Assembly (NCBI GenBank): GCA_910586575.1
Contig: CAJUJQ010000021.1
Coordinates: forward strand, 1 to 32,633
Reading direction: 5' to 3'
From: an uncultured Clostridia bacterium
GTDB lineage: Bacteria; Bacillota; Clostridia; Oscillospirales; Butyricicoccaceae
Length of the DNA stretch: 32,633 bases
The notes under the pieces were generated by a model. The model did not search any database. It saw only the letters and a list, made by a program, of their open reading frames with translations, and was not told the origin of the DNA. Shown here piece by piece: positions 15,492-23,010 of this stretch. Numbering within the stretch: the first letter of the stretch is position 1; every line of letters starts with the position of its first letter. The position numbers and the translations under genes are program-made.

Positions 15492-16666
15492 TCAGATTCC
15501 TCCGGAAGGGGTACTCGATCCAGTTCGGCAGGATCGGCAGGGATATTTTTCAGCACAAAATCGACCAGCTGCTCGGTTGCGTCCGGATGTGCGGTCATAG
15601 CCATAACCTCCCGGATTTGGTCAATCCGTCCCGGGTTCTTGAACAGGTTATAAACGGCTTCATCAACCGGGAATGTCTTGGTGACCGCCAGCGCCATGCC
15701 GTTGTTGAGCAGGAATTCGACGTTCCGCTCTTCGTGGCCGGGGATGGGGTCAACCAACAGCATCGGCAGATGCCGTGCCAGCGCTTCGGAAACGGTCAGC
15801 CCGCCCGGCTTGGTGATAATGCAGTCGGACGCGCTCATCATCACGTCAACATTATCGACAAAGCCATACGGATGAATGGTGCAGGGGCCTTCGTATTCCT
15901 CCATCTGGCTGAGGAGCTGGTTGTATCCCTTTTTGTTGTTGCCGCAGACCACCAGCAGCTGGAAGGGGATTTTAATCAGTGAAAGCCGCTCAATCGTTTT
16001 CCGGTTGTTGGCATAGCCCATACTGCCGCCCATCATCAGGATGGTGGGGCGGGCGGGGTCGATGCAGAGCACGGCGGCGGCTTCCTCGCGCGGAACCGGC
16101 AAATTGAACTTGGGATGTACCGGAATGCCGAGGGGCAGCAGGCGGCTGCGCTCCACGCCGCGCTGGACACAGCGGTGAATCAGCAGCTCGCTTGCAATGA
16201 TAATATATTCAATGCGCGGCACATCCTCCCAGAACGGGTGCAGGGTGTAATCGGTGCAGATGCCGTAGGCGGGGACGCTGACCAGGTCGCGGCGTTTCAG
16301 TTCATCCACCAGCTGGGCGGCAAAAATATGGGTGCAGACAATCGCGTCCGGCGCGAAATCGTCAATACAGCGGGCGAATTTCTTCGCGCCGAGGTCGTTA
16401 ATAAGGTTGATAAGCTGGAACGCGCCGTTCCAATAGCTTTGCCCATGGTTTTCCGCGAGCGAATAGAACAGGCGGTACAGCTCCTTGGTATGCTTGGAGG
16501 AAAACAGGTAGCCTTTATCGATCGTTTCCTTAATAAAGCGGTTGATGACCTCATATACATCGATGGTTTCAACCACAGCGCCACGTTCCTTGAGCAGGTC
16601 GGAGACCGCCTTGGCAGTCGCGTGATGTCCGAACCCGGCGGTTACGGATAACAGCAATACCCGCAT
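15482..16666 (-). CDS. Processive diacylglycerol glycosyltransferase-like enzyme (MGDG synthase family)
   Basis: Membrane-associated GT28 enzyme of 394 residues that would add sugar from a nucleotide-sugar to diacylglycerol, giving glycolipids that also anchor lipoteichoic acids. The N-terminal MGDG synthase domain begins MRVLLLSVTAGFGHHATAKAV, with the GFGHH loop at 11-15. The C-terminal domain has TKPGGLTVSEAL and DPIPGHEERN, the donor-binding signature of UgtP/MurG-like enzymes. The start at 16666 is chosen because AAGGAGATGAAACC precedes it; the frame extends 13 codons further but has no ribosome site there. It has its own promoter and a long 5' hairpin, and is translationally coupled to the SMI1/KNR4-like gene. 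Confidence 0.9.
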   Translation of the reverse strand: MRVLLLSVTAGFGHHATAKAVSDLLKERGAVVETIDVYEVINRFIKETIDKGYLFSSKHTKELYRLFYSLAENHGQSYWNGAFQLINLINDLGAKKFARCIDDFAPDAIVCTHIFAAQLVDELKRRDLVSVPAYGICTDYTLHPFWEDVPRIEYIIIASELLIHRCVQRGVERSRLLPLGIPVHPKFNLPVPREEAAAVLCIDPARPTILMMGGSMGYANNRKTIERLSLIKIPFQLLVVCGNNKKGYNQLLSQMEEYEGPCTIHPYGFVDNVDVMMSASDCIITKPGGLTVSEALARHLPMLLVDPIPGHEERNVEFLLNNGMALAVTKTFPVDEAVYNLFKNPGRIDQIREVMAMTAHPDATEQLVDFVLKNIPADPAELDRVPLPEESECQ

Positions 16667-16695
16667 GGTTTCATCTCCTTTGTCTTTTGCAGATA

Positions 16696-16738
16696 GGTTC
16701 GCCATGCCTGCGCGCGGGGGACGCAGGCTGATCGAACC
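16696..16738 (-). promoter_or_regulatory. 5'-terminal hairpin in the glycosyltransferase leader
   Basis: GGTTCG (16696-16701) and GCCTGCG (16706-16712) pair with CGCAGGC (16722-16728) and CGAACC (16733-16738). The result is a two-part 13-bp stem with a symmetric 4x4 internal loop and a 9-nt apical loop. From the promoter position the RNA would begin about 3-5 nt before it. Confidence 0.8.
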
Positions 16739-16747
16739 AACATTCCT

Positions 16748-16776
16748 ATTTTAGCAGTTTTTAGCATGAATGGCAA
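16748..16776 (-). promoter_or_regulatory. Promoter of the glycosyltransferase operon
   Basis: On the minus strand TTGCCA (16776-16771) and TAAAAT (16753-16748) are 17 bp apart, and TGC precedes the -10 (extended -10). Initiation near 16741. Confidence 0.8.
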
Positions 16777-16867
16777 GGAAGATTTTGGCGAAATAGCACA
16801 TTTCCGCATTATCCCAAAAAATATGATTGTTTTTGCACGCTGTTTGTGATAAGATGATAAGTGCTGT

Positions 16868-16895
16868 AAAAAGCGCGGGGCAGCCAGCCCCGCGC
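16868..16895 (-). terminator. Terminator of spoVG
   Basis: Reading the minus strand, GCGCGGGGC, AGCCA-complement loop and GCCCCGCGC form a perfect 9-bp stem followed by five T residues (complement of 16868-16872). Confidence 0.93.
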
Positions 16896-16917
16896 GGACG
16901 TTTGAAAGCGCCGCCGC

Positions 16918-17178
16918 TCACTGCGGCAGGGTGTTGTGATAGGCCGTGATGACCTTTTCTTCCAGCTCGGCGCGCAGCCCCGGACCGATGGGATGGACGA
17001 TATCACGGTATTTGCCGTCCGGCATCCGGCGGGAGGGCATTGCCAGGAACAGGCGGTCCTGCCCGTCGATGATTTTGATATCGTGCACGGCAAACACATT
17101 GTCGAAGGTGACAGAAACCAGCGCCTTCAGCCTGCCGACCTCCTGAAGATGTCGGAATTTGATGTCGGTAATTTCCAT
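16918..17178 (-). CDS. spoVG: SpoVG regulator
   Basis: The 86-residue product is a clear SpoVG: MEITDIKFR start, then LKALVSVTFDNVFAVHDIKIIDG, LFLAMPSRRMPDGKYRDIVHPI, and the RAELEEKVITAY helix. SpoVG is a small nucleic-acid-binding protein affecting septation, sporulation and surface polymer genes in Firmicutes. Start ATG 17178 follows AAAGGAG with good spacing; the frame is open upstream to 17607, but that is an antisense shadow of murC. It is followed by a strong terminator and is divergent from murC, the peptidoglycan precursor ligase. No sigmaH-like promoter could be recognised upstream. Confidence 0.96.
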   Translation of the reverse strand: MEITDIKFRHLQEVGRLKALVSVTFDNVFAVHDIKIIDGQDRLFLAMPSRRMPDGKYRDIVHPIGPGLRAELEEKVITAYHNTLPQ

Positions 17179-17284
17179 AATTTGCAGCTCCTTTGAAAAA
17201 ATGTCGTTTCGTCGGGTTGACGATGGGGCAATACGGTATTTTTGCGCAGCGGAAAGCTTTGCGCCGGAAATTTGTGGTATTGCC

Positions 17285-17313
17285 TTTATATTTTGAACCG
17301 TATGACATATAAT
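17285..17313 (+). promoter_or_regulatory. Possible promoter of murC
   Basis: A perfect TATAAT (17308-17313) has TTTATA (17285-17290, 4/6) 17 bp upstream. Initiation near 17320 leaves about 40 nt of leader. Confidence 0.45.
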
Positions 17314-17361
17314 AATACCAACGATTTCAGAAAATTTCTTCTTTTGGAGGCATCTGACAAA

Positions 17362-18732
17362 ATGGGCATATCCATTCAGCACTTTATTCAGGAAAAAAGG
17401 ACGATCCATTTGATTGGTATCGGCGGGGTTTCGATGAGTGCCCTTGCCGAGCTGCTGCTCAGCCACGGGGTCCCCGTGACCGGTTCCGACCGGCAGGAAA
17501 GCGAGGTCACCATACAGCTGGAAAAGGCGGGCGCGCATATCACCTACGCGCACCTTCCGGAAAACGTAAACGGCGCGGGGCTGGTTATCCGCACTGCCGC
17601 CGTGCACGATGATAATTTAGAGGTCATCCGCGCGCGGGAAATCGGTATCCCGGTGATTGAGCGCGCCGAAGCGTGGGGATCGCTGATGACCGACTACCGG
17701 GATGTGGTCTGCTTCTCGGGTACGCACGGGAAAACAACCTCCACCTCTATGATGACAATGATTACCATGCACGCGGGGCTTGACCCAACCGTCATGGTTG
17801 GCAGCCATTTGCCGGTGATTAACGGTACGCTGCGCATCGGCGCACACAATTGCTTTGTGGCCGAAGCCTGCGAATACTGTAATTCCTTCCTCAGCTTCCG
17901 TCCGACGGTTGCGGTTGTCCTGAACGTGGAAGAGGATCACCTGGATTTTTTCCACGACATTGACGATATTATTTCCTCTTTCCGGAAATTCTGCGCGCTG
18001 GTGCCCGAAAACGGCATGGTTGTCGCGAATGCGGACGACCCGAACACCGTCCGTTCGGTGCGCAACGCACAGCGGGTTGTCACCTTTGGGCTGTCGGAGC
18101 GCGCTGATGTCCGCGCGGTGGATATTTCTTCCCAAAACGGGTTTTATAAGTTTACGGTTCTGGTGCGCGACCAGTTTTACGCGGATGTGCAGCTTTCAGT
18201 GCCGGGGCGGCACAATATGCTCAATGCGCTGGCCTGCTGCGCAGCGGCGGATTTCCTGGGAATCCCAGGGGATGCAGCCGCCGACGGCCTGAACTGCTTT
18301 ACCGGTTCTTCCCGTCGGTTCCAGGTGATGGGGCGCACCGAAAAGGGCGCGCTGGTCGTCGATGACTATGCCCATCACCCCAGCGAAATGCGCGCAACCC
18401 TTGACGCGGCGCGCCAGATGGGCTTCCGCCGCATTTTCTGCGCCTTTCAGCCGCACACCTATACGCGGACAAAAGCGCTGCTGAAAGACTTCGCCAGGGA
18501 ACTTTCAACCTGTGACCAGGCGGTGCTCGCGCCAATTTTCGCGGCACGGGAGAAAAATACCATCGGCATTCATTCCGAGGATCTTGCGGCATTGGTGCCG
18601 CGGGCGGTTACGTTTCAGAAGTTTGCGGATATTGCGGAATATCTGGGCAGGCGCGCCGGGGAAGGTGATTTAATCCTGACCATGGGGGCGGGAAACATCA
18701 ATACGGTGTGTGATCTGCTGGTTCAGCACTGA
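17362..18732 (+). CDS. murC: UDP-N-acetylmuramate--L-alanine ligase
   Basis: Cytoplasmic ligase that adds the first amino acid of the peptidoglycan stem. The 456-residue product has the N-terminal nucleotide motif GIGGVSMSALAE (19-30, with Val in place of the more common Met), the ATP loop GTHGKTTST (120-128), the central NVEEDHLDFF segment with the conserved Glu/His/Asp, the C-terminal DDYAHHPSEM motif, and FQPHTYTRTK. Length is normal. ATG 17362 is preceded by TGGAGG (17345-17350); the open frame runs back to 17242, but the extra residues are not part of the family. It is followed by its own terminator. Confidence 0.97.
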   Translation: MGISIQHFIQEKRTIHLIGIGGVSMSALAELLLSHGVPVTGSDRQESEVTIQLEKAGAHITYAHLPENVNGAGLVIRTAAVHDDNLEVIRAREIGIPVIERAEAWGSLMTDYRDVVCFSGTHGKTTSTSMMTMITMHAGLDPTVMVGSHLPVINGTLRIGAHNCFVAEACEYCNSFLSFRPTVAVVLNVEEDHLDFFHDIDDIISSFRKFCALVPENGMVVANADDPNTVRSVRNAQRVVTFGLSERADVRAVDISSQNGFYKFTVLVRDQFYADVQLSVPGRHNMLNALACCAAADFLGIPGDAAADGLNCFTGSSRRFQVMGRTEKGALVVDDYAHHPSEMRATLDAARQMGFRRIFCAFQPHTYTRTKALLKDFARELSTCDQAVLAPIFAAREKNTIGIHSEDLAALVPRAVTFQKFADIAEYLGRRAGEGDLILTMGAGNINTVCDLLVQH

Positions 18733-18749
18733 TACGGGAACTCCAAAGG

Positions 18750-18779
18750 GCCGGGGCCTGCTCGCGGGCTTCGGCTTTT
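18750..18779 (+). terminator. Terminator of murC
   Basis: GCCGGGGCCTGC (18750-18761) pairs with GCGGGCTTCGGC (18764-18775) with three G-U pairs, followed by TTTT. Confidence 0.85.
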
Positions 18780-18819
18780 CTGGCGCGCCCCGCGGTTCCG
18801 CCGAATGGCGCGAAGATAA

Positions 18820-18830
18820 TAGACCTGTTT
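18820..18830 (+). repeat. Left-arm-only copy of the TAGACCTGTT repeat
   Basis: TAGACCTGTTT without a matching right arm. It begins 34 nt before the DMT start codon and is preceded by GATAA, like the A/T-rich lead of the complete copies. Confidence 0.6.
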
Positions 18831-18853
18831 GATAGGACAGCGAAGGTGAAGGA

Positions 18854-19750
18854 ATGCGAAAATCAATGTTTATGATTACGGCTGCAGGAATACTCTGGGG
18901 GCTGTTGACCTTATTTTTTCGGTATTTTACCGGGCTTGGCATGGATGCTATGCAGGCTGTCTGCGTCCGGAACGGCGCGGCGGCACTGCTGATGGTGCTG
19001 TATCTTGCGGTGCGCAGGCCGGAAAAGCTGCGGCTCAAACGGCTGCGGCATTTGGGCTATTTTATCGGTACGGGGATGATTAGCCTTGCTTTTTTCAATG
19101 TTTGTTATTTTATCTGCATCGACCTTGCGGGGGTTTCGGTGGCGGCTTTGCTGCTGTATACCTCACCGGCATTTGTCATGGTGCTTTCGGCGATATTGTT
19201 CGGCGAAAGCGTGAGTGCGCGCAGGGCGGCGGCGCTTGGCCTGACTATTTTGGGCTGTGCGTGCGTGACGGGCGCTTTCGGCGGCGGCGCTGCGGTCGGT
19301 TGGAAGGCGGCTGCGATCGGGCTTTGCTCCGGGCTGGGATATGCGCTGTATACCATTTTCGGCAAGTTTGCGCTGCGCGACTATACCTCGGAAACGATTA
19401 CAGCCTATACGGTGCTGTTTGCTGCCATCGGCACGCTGCCGTTTAGCTGCCCGATGGAAATGGCGTCAATGATAAACACGCCCGCAGCCGTTATGTTATG
19501 TATCGCAAGCGGGCTGTTTTGTACGGTTGCGCCTTATTTGCTGTATACCAAAGGGCTGGAGGGCGTCGAGTCCGGGCAGGCGGCGATTCTGGCGACGGTC
19601 GAGCCGGTTGTTGCGGCGCTGGTCGGCATCCTGGTTTTCCGGGAACCGGTGACCGTTGGCAAGCTGTTGGGTATCATCCTGATTCTTGCTGCAATCGTCC
19701 TGATGAGCGCCAAGGAAAGGGCGGGGCAAAAGGCTGTTCGTACTTCATAG
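18854..19750 (+). CDS. DMT-superfamily transporter (EamA, RarD/YdcZ-like)
   Basis: Inner-membrane exporter of 298 residues with two EamA repeats and about ten membrane helices. Repeat 1 covers about 5-135 (ITAAGILWGLLTLFFRYFTG; conserved YTSPAFVMVLSAILFGE near 100-116). Repeat 2 covers about 150-288 (GLCSGLGYALYTIFGKFALRDY; ATVEPVVAALVGILVFREPVT near 246-266). Such carriers usually export amino acids or other metabolites. The start at 18854 follows GAAGG with the next start far inside helix 1. It lies 121 nt after murC, beyond its terminator. An Lrp regulator and aminotransferase follow, a common setting for amino-acid export, so an amino-acid substrate is a fair guess only. Confidence 0.92.
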   Translation: MRKSMFMITAAGILWGLLTLFFRYFTGLGMDAMQAVCVRNGAAALLMVLYLAVRRPEKLRLKRLRHLGYFIGTGMISLAFFNVCYFICIDLAGVSVAALLLYTSPAFVMVLSAILFGESVSARRAAALGLTILGCACVTGAFGGGAAVGWKAAAIGLCSGLGYALYTIFGKFALRDYTSETITAYTVLFAAIGTLPFSCPMEMASMINTPAAVMLCIASGLFCTVAPYLLYTKGLEGVESGQAAILATVEPVVAALVGILVFREPVTVGKLLGIILILAAIVLMSAKERAGQKAVRTS

Positions 19751-19768
19751 ACCATAAAATTTGGGCTT

Positions 19769-19795
19769 TTGTTTCGTGCGCAGGTATGCTATAAT
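19769..19795 (+). promoter_or_regulatory. Promoter of the Lrp-aminotransferase operon
   Basis: A perfect TATAAT (19790-19795) with TGC before it (extended -10); the best -35 is TTGTTT (19769-19774), 15 bp upstream. Confidence 0.65.
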
Positions 19796-19804
19796 AGAAG
19801 CGTT

Positions 19805-19819
19805 CAGCCGATTCGGCTG
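19805..19819 (+). promoter_or_regulatory. Short hairpin at the 5' end of the lrp leader
   Basis: CAGCCG-att-CGGCTG forms a perfect 6-bp stem with a 3-nt loop right at the predicted transcript start, immediately before hairpin repeat copy 3. Confidence 0.6.
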
Positions 19820-19820
19820 T

Positions 19821-19875
19821 ATAGACCTGTTCGGGAACCATTTACGTACCGTCTGGTTTCCGAACAGGTCTTATG
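19821..19875 (+). repeat. TAGACCTGTT-family hairpin repeat, copy 3, in the lrp leader
   Basis: ATAGACCTGTTCGGGAACCA (19821-19840) pairs with TGGTTTCCGAACAGGTC plus TTAT (19854-19875), with one unpaired A and one G-U pair, around a 13-nt loop. It lies between the promoter and the AGGAGG site of the Lrp gene, so here the repeat is transcribed in a 5' leader. Confidence 0.85.
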
Positions 19876-19901
19876 AAAATTCCTAAAAGGAGGAACCTGT
19901 T

Positions 19902-20387
19902 ATGAATCATCCGGAACGGATCCTTGCGCTCCTGAGTGAGGACGCGCGCCTGACCCCTGCACAACTCGCTGACATGGTAGACAGCACCGAGGAGGAGGTT
20001 GCGGCAGCGATCCGCGCCTTTGAAAAGGATAAAACCATCCTTGCATATAAAGCCATGATTGACTGGGAAAAGACCGATAAAGAGCTGATTACCGCCCTGA
20101 TTGAGGTGAAAATCAGCCCGGAAAAGGCAATGGGTTTTGACCAGATCGCACGGGATATCTACTCCCACCGGCAGGTGGAAAGCGTCTACCTGATGAGCGG
20201 CGCGTTTGACTTGACGGTCATTATCAATGGCCGTTCAATGAGCGATATTGCGCGGTTTGTTTTCGACCAGCTGGCCCCAATGGAGCATGTGCAGTCCACT
20301 TCCACCCATTTTATCCTGAAAAAATATAAGGAGCAGGGCGTGAATTACGATCCGCAGCAGTTCGACGAGAGAGAGGTTTTGATCTGA
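19902..20387 (+). CDS. Lrp/AsnC-family transcriptional regulator
   Basis: The 161-residue regulator has an N-terminal helix-turn-helix (about 4-45, ILALLSEDARLTPAQLADMV) and a C-terminal RAM ligand-binding domain (about 62-140, with LITALIEVKISPE, VESVYLMSGAFDLTVIINGRS). RAM domains bind amino acids and assemble octamers. ATG 19902 follows AGGAGG. One base separates its stop from the start of the aminotransferase, so the two are co-translated and the regulator probably controls this operon in response to an amino acid. Its leader contains two hairpins, one of them a dispersed repeat. Confidence 0.93.
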   Translation: MNHPERILALLSEDARLTPAQLADMVDSTEEEVAAAIRAFEKDKTILAYKAMIDWEKTDKELITALIEVKISPEKAMGFDQIARDIYSHRQVESVYLMSGAFDLTVIINGRSMSDIARFVFDQLAPMEHVQSTSTHFILKKYKEQGVNYDPQQFDEREVLI

Positions 20388-20388
20388 T

Positions 20389-21555
20389 ATGATCGATTAT
20401 GAATCTCTGTTATCCGAGCGCGTCAAGGTTGTGAAGCCGTCCGGCATCCGCAAATTTTTCGATTATGCGGCAACGATGCAGGATGTCATTTCGCTGGGCG
20501 TGGGGGAGCCGGACTTTGAAACGCCGTGGCAAATCCGCCGTGCGGGCATCCAGTCCCTGGAAAAAGGCAAAACCTTTTATACCTCAAACTGGGGGCTTGC
20601 CGACCTGCGGCGGGAAATCGCGAGGCTGGCAATGCGCCGCTACGGGCTGGCCTATGAACCGGAAAAGGAAGTCCTGGTGACGGTCGGCGGCAGCGAGGGT
20701 ATTGACAATACCATCCGGGCGCTGGTTTCCTTTGGGGACGAGGTGCTGATTCCGGAGCCGTCCTTTGTCTGCTATACGCCGCTGGCGATTATGGCGGGCG
20801 GTGTGCCGGTGCCGCTGCCGACTTATGAAAAAGACCAGTTTAAGCTGACGCCGGAAACCCTGCGCGCGGCGATTACCCCGAAAACCAAGCTGCTCATTCT
20901 GCCGTACCCCAACAATCCGACGGGCGCGATTATGACACGCAGCGAACTGGAAGCAATCGCCGGGGTTATTCGGAATACAAATATTGCGGTTATTTCGGAT
21001 GAAATTTACTGCTCATTGACCTACGAGGACCGCCATGCCTGCTTTGCGGAGCTGCCGGGGATGCGGGAACGCACGATTGTGATTGACGGTTTTTCCAAGT
21101 CCTATGCAATGACCGGCTGGCGTCTGGGCTGGGCCTTGGGCCCCCGTGAGCTGATGACGCAAATCTGTAAAATCCATCAGTTCGGTATCATGTGCGCGCC
21201 GACAACCGCGCAGTTTGCGGGGATTGAAGCCATCCGCTCCTGTGACGAGGAGGTCGTACATATGCGCAGGCAGTATGACACCCGCCGTCGCTTTTTGGTT
21301 TCCGAGCTGCGGGATATCGGTATGAACTGCTTTGAGCCGAAGGGAGCGTTTTATGTGTTCCCACACATCCCGGACTGCGGCCTTTCCAGTGAGGAGTTTT
21401 GCAGCCGGCTGCTGATGGAGCAACGGGTTGCGGTCGTGCCCGGCTCCGCGTTCGGCGAATCCGGCGAGGGCCATGTCCGCATTTCCTATTCTTACTCTAT
21501 GAATCATCTCCGGGAGGCGTGCAGCCGTATACGCGCGTTCCTGAAAACGATTTGA
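20389..21555 (+). CDS. Class I/II PLP-dependent aminotransferase
   Basis: Fold-type I aminotransferase of 388 residues, AspC/PatA/AlaT-like. Recognised parts: LGVGEPDFETP (36-46), YTSNWGLADLR (64-74, substrate loop), PNNPTG (174-179), ISDEIY with D204 and Y207, the PLP lysine K237 in SKSYAMTGWRLGW, and R245 in the same block. A C-terminal Arg in VRISYSYS (near 366) would bind the substrate carboxylate. Specificity (aspartate, aromatic or alanine) cannot be fixed from sequence alone. ATG 20389 is one base after the Lrp stop, and its ribosome site lies inside that gene. No strong terminator follows before the small ORF. Confidence 0.94.
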   Translation: MIDYESLLSERVKVVKPSGIRKFFDYAATMQDVISLGVGEPDFETPWQIRRAGIQSLEKGKTFYTSNWGLADLRREIARLAMRRYGLAYEPEKEVLVTVGGSEGIDNTIRALVSFGDEVLIPEPSFVCYTPLAIMAGGVPVPLPTYEKDQFKLTPETLRAAITPKTKLLILPYPNNPTGAIMTRSELEAIAGVIRNTNIAVISDEIYCSLTYEDRHACFAELPGMRERTIVIDGFSKSYAMTGWRLGWALGPRELMTQICKIHQFGIMCAPTTAQFAGIEAIRSCDEEVVHMRRQYDTRRRFLVSELRDIGMNCFEPKGAFYVFPHIPDCGLSSEEFCSRLLMEQRVAVVPGSAFGESGEGHVRISYSYSMNHLREACSRIRAFLKTI

Positions 21556-21575
21556 ATACCGCTTTTAGGGGGTAT

Positions 21576-21586
21576 TAGACCTGTTT
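21576..21586 (+). repeat. Left-arm-only copy of the TAGACCTGTT repeat
   Basis: TAGACCTGTTT with no right arm, 33 nt before the start of the 40-residue membrane peptide. Preceded by GGTAT. Confidence 0.6.
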
Positions 21587-21608
21587 ATTTGAAAGAGGGG
21601 CCGTTAAA

Positions 21609-21731
21609 ATGAACGGAATTTTTATGGCAGCATCCTGGCAGGATATTTTGATAACCGCTGTCAATGCGGCTGCGTCCGGCTGTCTGTTCGCCCTGCTGGT
21701 TTATTTTCTCTGTAGGAAGAAAAAGATCTGA
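21609..21731 (+). CDS. Small single-pass membrane protein, 40 residues
   Basis: Short open frame in the gap between the aminotransferase and ddh. The peptide starts MNGIFMAASWQDILITAVN, continues with a hydrophobic helix of about 20 residues (about 15-35, rich in A/L/V/F) and ends in CRKKKI, a positive-inside C-terminus. GAGGGG (about 21594-21600) precedes the ATG, and a terminator lies 50 nt after the stop, so it looks like a real short gene. The shape (short, one helix, basic tail) is like type I toxins and other small membrane regulators, but no antisense RNA partner was identified and no family was recognised. Confidence 0.6.
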   Translation: MNGIFMAASWQDILITAVNAAASGCLFALLVYFLCRKKKI

Positions 21732-21772
21732 AATTCATTGCAGTAAATGGCGAATAAACCTTCTTTCACCAT

Positions 21773-21813
21773 AAAAAATCCCGCCGCACAATGTGACTGT
21801 ACGGCGGTTTTTT
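21773..21813. terminator. Two-way terminator between the small ORF and ddh
   Basis: CCGCCG (21781-21786) and CGGCGG (21802-21807) with extra ACA/TGT pairing inside, flanked by A6 on the left and T6 on the right. It can end transcription from both sides. Confidence 0.88.
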
Positions 21814-21868
21814 GAATCTGTAGAACCAGAACAAGGCAGTAATTTCTGTATGCGAAGCCTTTTGCGGA

Positions 21869-22855
21869 TTACAGCAGCTCTTTCCGCAGCTGTGCCCCAT
21901 CCTTGGGGGAAAGCAGTGCGGGCGCGATATCGAAAACCGTCTTTGCGCCGGTACCGCCCTTTTGGTTAAGCCGCCATGCCGCGCGGGCATAGCATACCAG
22001 AACAGACGCGGTAAACTCGGGGTTGGAGTCCAGGTCAAGCGAATACTGGATGACATGGTGGTTGCCATCGCCGGTTTTACCGCTGCGGATGACGAAACCG
22101 CCGTGCGGCATTTTGCTGTGGTCCCGCTTCAGATCTTCCTCGCTGACAAAGTGGACGGTGGTGTCATAATCGCTGAAATAGTTAGGCATTTCCTTGATGG
22201 TGCGCTCGATTTCCGTGAGGTCGGCGCCTTCTTCCGCGACGACGAAGCACTCACGGATGTGTTTCTCGCGGGTGGTAAGCGTGGGCTGGCTGCCGCTTCT
22301 CGCAGCTTCCATTGCCGCTTCGACCGGGATAGTGTACTGAATCGCGTTCTTGACGCCTGCAACCCGGCGGAGGGCATCGGAATGCCCCTGGCTGACGCCC
22401 TTGCCCCAGAAGGTATAGTGCGCGCCGTCCGGCAGGATGGATTCGGCATACAGCCGGTTCAGGGAGAACGTGCCGGGGTCCCAGCCAACCGAAATCACGC
22501 TGGTATGCCCGTTTGCAGAAGCGGCGCGGTCTACCGCCTCAAAATATTCCGGAATCCGCGCGTGGGTATCAAAAGAGTCAATTGTATTGAACATCGCGGC
22601 ATACTGCGGACCCATTTCGGGCAAGTCGGTGGCCGAACCGCCGCACAGGATCATAACGTCAACCTGCCCGACGAGCGATGCGGCGTCCGACGCCGCGACA
22701 ACCCGCACACCCTCCGTGCGGACCTTGACGCCGGAAGGGTCGCGCCGGGTAACAACGGCGCACAGTTCCATATCCGGGTTTTGTGCAACCGCACATTCAA
22801 CGCCGCGCGCCACATTGCCGTAGCCGACAATGCCGATTCTGATTTTTTCTGCCAT
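21869..22855 (-). CDS. ddh: meso-Diaminopimelate D-dehydrogenase
   Basis: NADPH-dependent enzyme that makes meso-diaminopimelate in one step from tetrahydrodipicolinate, for lysine and peptidoglycan. The 328-residue product has the family N-terminus with Rossmann motif GIVGYGNVARG (8-18), the AVVTRRDP segment (33-40), CGGSATDLPEMGPQYA (near 71-86), SVGWDPGTFSLNRL (near 122-135), WGKGVSQGHSDALRR (near 149-163) and HHVIQYSLDLDSNPEFT near the end. Length is typical. ATG 22855 follows GGAGG. It is monocistronic, divergent from the aldose-epimerase-like gene and convergent with the small ORF. Its presence implies meso-DAP type peptidoglycan. Confidence 0.97.
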   Translation of the reverse strand: MAEKIRIGIVGYGNVARGVECAVAQNPDMELCAVVTRRDPSGVKVRTEGVRVVAASDAASLVGQVDVMILCGGSATDLPEMGPQYAAMFNTIDSFDTHARIPEYFEAVDRAASANGHTSVISVGWDPGTFSLNRLYAESILPDGAHYTFWGKGVSQGHSDALRRVAGVKNAIQYTIPVEAAMEAARSGSQPTLTTREKHIRECFVVAEEGADLTEIERTIKEMPNYFSDYDTTVHFVSEEDLKRDHSKMPHGGFVIRSGKTGDGNHHVIQYSLDLDSNPEFTASVLVCYARAAWRLNQKGGTGAKTVFDIAPALLSPKDGAQLRKELL

Positions 22856-22889
22856 TTTTCAAACCTCCAACGGAATTTTTTTCAAGGAT

Positions 22890-22917
22890 AGTATAACACA
22901 GCAAAAAAGCGCTGCAA
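22890..22917 (-). promoter_or_regulatory. Promoter of ddh
   Basis: Minus strand TTGCAG (22917-22912), 16-bp spacer, TATACT (22895-22890), 35 nt before the ddh start. Confidence 0.65.
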
Positions 22918-22944
22918 AGAGAAAAAATCTTTTTTCGACGATGA

Positions 22945-22973
22945 TTGACATTTCCACCAAAAAAGTGTATGCT
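22945..22973 (+). promoter_or_regulatory. Promoter of the aldose-epimerase-like gene
   Basis: A perfect TTGACA (22945-22950), 17-bp spacer and TATGCT (22968-22973). Confidence 0.75.
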
Positions 22974-23010
22974 GAAAGAAGAAGTTTTTACAAAAAGGAG
23001 ATCCTGAGCT

